A stretch of 64,000 bases of DNA, taken from assembly GCA_964034945.1 (NCBI GenBank), contig OZ035963.1, positions 3,998,328-4,062,327 on the forward strand, given 5' to 3'. The stretch comes from Chrysopilus asiliformis (lineage: Eukaryota > Arthropoda > Insecta > Diptera > Rhagionidae). Below are positions 59,612-64,000 of the stretch, piece by piece. Under the pieces are notes generated by a model. That model was not told the DNA's origin. It saw only the letters and a program-made list of their open reading frames with translations, and ran no database searches. Each line of letters starts with the position of its first letter. Position 1 is the first letter of the stretch. A program made the position numbers and the translations under genes.

Positions 59612-62407
59612 TGGGAAATTTTAATTATAAAACAATTTATAATTTACTTCTTTTTTAAAAGCTCTAACTCGTAAACCACTCGCCTGACCTACTTTTTAAA
59701 CACCCCTTAATTCAAACATTCGAAACTTCTTTCAAATCTCCCCCTTATTTTGTAAACAAAAATTTTATTTACCTTTAGTAAAATGGAAGCCATAAAATAA
59801 TTCAACTTTAACACAAAATTATGTTTATACTTAAAGCTGCAAGAAGAAGAATGTTTATCCTTCAATGAAATTATATTAAAACCCATAATCTTTATGGCAC
59901 AACAATAATAGCCCCTAATATGTTGATGTACTTAGGGGTTGTGGACGAAACGATATCCACTCATCTTCATTTTTTCTGGTTAAAAAATATAAATATATAT
60001 GAATTTTTTTTTTCGTACCGTATGGATATATTTATAATACACACAAAAATGATGTTATACTGAAATGTAGTTGGAGATCCAAGAAAAAAGGAGATGAACT
60101 TTATGATGCCATAATATGGTCCAATATTAAACAATTCCAGGGATTATTTGCTTCCTTTTTTAAGCGAACTTTAGTTGCATTTTTATATTGTTATGTTGTC
60201 CTTAACAACTTTTTATGTCCTTCGTTCAAGTCGACTATAAAAAGGAAAACGCTTTCAGCGATCTTTTGGTTTTTCCTTAACCCAAAAAAAAAACACATAC
60301 CGAACATAACTGTTCACATGTAAGGTTGTGTCCTTAGTTTTCGGTGTTACCGTTGTCATATTTACCATATAGCATTGAAAAAAAAACTCTGGATATTGTT
60401 GTATATAAAAATGTGTATATATACGTATAAAGTCCATCATAATTTTTTATTCACATCACTTATGCGATGCCGACTTTTATTTTTCATTCTACAAATCCCT
60501 CAATTTATCTGATCCCCGAAAAGAAAGTCCTACTTGTGACCGCCGACGACATTCAGCAGGACCCCGCCTCACACACGCACACACCTTGTCAATCCTTGGA
60601 ATCCTTCTTTGCACTCTGCCACATGCTAAGAGTAGAATCCAAGAAATGGGTCAATTTCGGCAAGGATGAGACAATCTTTGGACAAAAGAAATAACAGAAG
60701 AGCTTTACATGTGAAAAAAGGGAAACATATTCCGAAGGACTACTCACATATCCGGCCCGATTTGGACCCAACGAAATTCGAGACACATAACTGACTGTAA
60801 AGAATCGGAATAAGCATAGGTTCTGGCAACGACATTGGCAGGACATGAGGAATCCTCATATTGAAAACGTGAAAGGAACGCCGGATGGAGAATGGGCATC
60901 TACTAGAAACCATTATAAATCGATTTCAGTATACAAGAGTCACACCCTTTTTGGGAATTGGTTACAACGAATTCATCCCAATGTCGTAAGGATATAAACT
61001 TTTATCCAAACACTTTCACGACTCACAGATCTAGAAAACTCCTTAAGTGTGAGTTGTAAGAATATTGGATACAATTTCCCCCACATCATCCGATGTCACC
61101 CCCTGCTGTTAGTAATATTGTTTCCCTTTCCCCTAGCGTTTGAATTTCCCCCCGCCCAACTCTCTATTCATAGTTGACCCGGTCACTCGGTCAGAAATCA
61201 TGATAAGCCAATTTAGTATTGCTCGATCAAATCTTCGGGTATTCCAGGCTCACTTAAGTCGTTTCGTTTACTTAAGCGTCCGAACCGAGATATAGGAAGG
61301 AGTTATAGAGGTCACCTATTGGTATAGTAGACATTCATCCCCTTTTTAACATCTTTTATATCCGTACGTGTATTCCGAAGCAGCACATTTAATGTCCGGC
61401 ATATAAAATTTATACAGACTATATTCAGAATATCCCATTGCCACATATCGAAATGGATGAAATTTTCGGGATGGCAAAAAAAGGGGTGCAAGCAAAGCTG
61501 TGAGTTGTAGCACATTTGTACATCATCGAATAATGGTAAATCCGGTTAAATCGACCCTTTCTAGCCAAGTGTGCTGTAGTTTTAACCCCTGCCCTGGCTT
61601 GCTAAGTTTTTGATGCTTCTGCCTTAAGGCCGTGCGTCCTAGGGTAGTAGGTATGCGTTTCAAGGGATTTTCAAAATGATGTTTTGACCTCGAACTAAGA
61701 AATAAAGGACTTTTTTCCTAGTTCTACTTTTTCCCATTATTTCAGTTTTTTTTTACACACATTAGGCTTTTTTCAGGCTGATTTCCGTTGTCCCAATGTG
61801 AAATCGAATAATAGTATTCCATAGGTTTCTGTCGTTGTGTTACTTAAACAGGTCCTTAAAATGAACGCGATTTTCTTATCCCATTTCCTTCGTTTATTTC
61901 ATTTTAGTTTATTTGTATTCTCGCAACGATTTCACCATGATATGCTGTTTTTATTTTTCCAAAAAAGCCCTTTTGTTGAATGTTGAAAGGAAAACAAGGA
62001 CCAAACCGTTTTGACATTTTAAAAATCCTTAGAGATGAAGGTCGAATTTTAAATTTAAAGATGGTCGTTTTCGAAAAATCAATCGATGGTTGGTAATTTA
62101 ATTCAACTGTGGTGGGACAACGTATTGCAAACCGTTTGTTCGATTTTTTTTTTCAAAACGGGATTATAAATTAAATATCCCATCTTCTCCCTGTACCACT
62201 TTTTCGAATTTTAATCAAACTATAGTGGAAAATCTCGTGCAAAAGGGTTGGTTTGAGCAGTTTCAGAACTTTTAACTTATAAACTTTCCAACCCATTGAT
62301 ATGAAATTTAAAAGAAAATCCGTGTATTTTGATATAAGAGATGAAATTTGTTATAAATTGGTGCCAAAGGCAATAGAAAACGAAATTGAAATGGCGGTTT
62401 GTTTTTT

Positions 62408-62771
62408 GCGTCAAAGAAAATAACTACCCTATTTTAAATGTTGTAAAAGTAGAATTTTTTTTTCTAAAACGCCTGAAAATAGGCAACTTAGAAATACAAT
62501 CAATAGAAATATTTCAACAATTACGGTAGAGACTTCTGTAAAATTCCACCCCTGGGTGGGAGTACGTTTTATATTTATTGAGTCAAAATTTCATCTCAAT
62601 CGGTAGAGTTGTTGTCAAGTTATGGATTTTAAAAGGCAGATGTTCACTTTTTTGGCTAAGATTTTCGACTTAACGTATTTTTGTCATTGTTTTTTTCAAT
62701 TTTCTCAAAAACAACTTGAGTCATCAACTTTTTTTTTAATTTTTTTTTAAATTTTTTCAAAACTCAATGAA
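62408..62771 (+). repeat. ~360-bp dispersed repeat, copy 2
   Basis: This is a direct copy of 59251-59611 about 3.15 kb downstream, with roughly one difference per ten bases and small indels in the T-runs. ATGGCGGTTTGTTT occurs just before this copy (62391) and again just after it (62772), which could mark a target-site duplication or part of a longer unit. Confidence 0.8.
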
Positions 62772-62967
62772 TGGCGGTTTGTTTGTTCCCGCAAAACTCC
62801 AAAACAGTCAAATATAATTTTATGAAATTGTGAACTTGAGCGAAGGCAGATGAGCATTAAAACATAGTCTCCAAATTACTTGATTTAGACATGCCACTTT
62901 TCTCTCCCAGCCACCTCCTCTCTCGACACAAAAGTCAATGTCGTTGGACGATCTCTGAGAAATAATA

Positions 62968-63520
62968 ATTTTTATACCCGTATCGTGAAACCAAAGGGTA
63001 TATTAACTTTCCCTTACCGTTTGTAACGCCAAGATCCCGTCATCATACATATAAATATATTACACCAGTGTGTTTAGAATGATAAAAATAATTAATTTCT
63101 GCATGTCCGTCCGTCTGTCTGTCCGTCTGTCTGTCCGTCTGTCTGTCCGTCTGTCTGTGGCGCGGATTGCGGGCGCACGGATTGAGCTAGAGACTTGAAA
63201 TTTTGCGCAGATCCGTTTTTCGTAAAATGCGACAGGCAAGAATGGACCATCAGGGGGGGTACCCCCCATACAAACGAAAACGGTTTTTGTGAATATCTCG
63301 AAAACGGTACATCTTATCAAGAAACAAAAGTTATTTAGGATATGATTCTACATAAAACTCCCATACATCAAAATCCGATTGGAATAAATTTTAAAAAATC
63401 TTATTGGAAAGTTTGACTCCAAAGTGGAATTTTGGTATAACTGTTCGATTTTTGATACGAATATCACCATACGGGTCTCCAATGATTGCCAGATTGGCAA
63501 TTATAGCTTTTGTTATGTTT
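62968..63520 (-). repeat. ~550-bp dispersed repeat with GACGGACA microsatellite, copy 2 (inverted)
   Basis: Reverse complement of the repeat at 23921-24530. It lacks about ten bases around the AACTTGGCCTC segment and has a shorter, more regular tetramer array (63104-63159). Its outer end reads TTTTTATACCCGTATCGTG, the other terminus AACATAACAAAAGC. The open frame at 63060-63320 (-) parallels that at 24126-24437 (+) only because the DNA is copied; the tetramer array changes its length between copies. Confidence 0.8.
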
Positions 63521-64000
63521 TTTTTTATAAGTTTCCAATTTATGTCAAATGCTTAAAAATATCATCAAGTTTCGAATATACGAAATTACATAACAAAACG
63601 GTGTTTTTATTTCATTGCCTCGAAAATAATTTTTAATCAACTAGAACTCACTTATGCCAATCGATTACACGTTACGACATAAACTTTAACCAATAGCATT
63701 TTAAGGACACTTAAAATAGAACTCCCCAAGTCTCCCACTTTAATCATTTAAAATATGTTTGTAGAAAATGGTATTTTTCAAGCGTAAAAACCAAAATATT
63801 GTCACACTCGACCTAAAAGATTAATAACAAATGATGGAAATATTGCATCAAGAACAAGGAAAACTGAATACAATCAGAAATATTGAACAACGACAAGTTG
63901 TTTGCGATAGAATCCTTGGAAGGACGATTGCGGTTAATATCTGTCCCATTCATCACATTAAGTTCCACTCAATTAAAAATCGATTTATGTTTGATGTCAT

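Larger units (their letters stand above)
51716..64000 (+). other. Ten-m: Teneurin intron (5' part), continues past window
   Basis: The donor is GTAAGT at 51716. No following exon was found: the expected next residues after RQGGW in teneurins (a Phe-Asp start and an Asn-Gly-Gly run) do not appear in any frame that I inspected. Content is AT-rich sequence, short AT microsatellites, a repeat pair at 59251-59611 and 62408-62771, and an inverted copy of the GACGGACA-containing repeat at 62968-63520. Segments 52.1-53.2, 54.0-55.2, 56.4-59.2 and 60.0-62.3 kb show nothing supportable. Frames at 55952-56248 (-), 56554-56856 (-) and 54839-55171 (-) have no domains. Confidence 0.65.

Noticed and set aside
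1..64000. CRISPR array, bacterial operon or phage features
   Set aside because: GT-AG introns, AT-rich MITEs and a metazoan receptor gene show that this is eukaryotic. The tandem repeats have no spacer organisation.

Overview
The window is AT-rich eukaryotic DNA, almost certainly from an insect. It holds an internal slice of one large gene on the + strand, a teneurin. Ten-m (odd Oz) is my preferred paralogue; Ten-a is not excluded. Four ordinary exons and one 27-nt microexon can be placed to the base, and all splice junctions join in one reading frame. They encode two EGF repeats (6480-6665), a third EGF repeat and the start of an acidic linker (9750-9896), a cysteine-rich segment and following conserved block (13647-13854), a microexon SLFWNSFTPC (22096-22122), and the first strands of the transthyretin-like domain (51596-51715). 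The N-terminal cytoplasmic and transmembrane part and the earlier EGF repeats must lie upstream of base 1. The FN-plug, NHL propeller, YD shell and toxin-like C-terminus must lie downstream of base 64000. The insect assignment, probably Diptera, rests on how closely the peptide resembles what I remember of fly Ten-m; it is not a database result.

The rest is intron: at least 6.5 kb before the first exon seen, then 3.1 kb, 3.75 kb, 8.2 kb and 29.5 kb, and more than 12 kb after the last. I found no second protein-coding gene, no credible tRNA or rRNA gene and no CRISPR. Nearly all long open frames in the introns are chance frames or run through repeats.

The introns are densely settled by short non-autonomous inverted-repeat elements. 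They include four 272-bp copies with CACTCAG termini and variable 2-bp target duplications, plus an older relative next to one of them. Other families are two 234-bp fold-back elements, two TTAA-flanked elements (one with a possible THAP zinc-finger remnant), a 425-bp element with 30-bp perfect terminal repeats, a pair of 132-bp elements in inverted orientation 1.6 kb apart, and a family of short GTTGACATAA palindromes. Two copies of a longer repeat carry an internal GACGGACA microsatellite, and there is a ~360-bp repeat pair near 59.3 and 62.4 kb.

The best candidate for something worth following up is the microexon, which no ORF-length method would find. It sits behind a purine-rich acceptor and keeps the reading frame whether included or skipped. 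It therefore looks like a regulated cassette between the cysteine-rich region and the transthyretin-like domain of the receptor.
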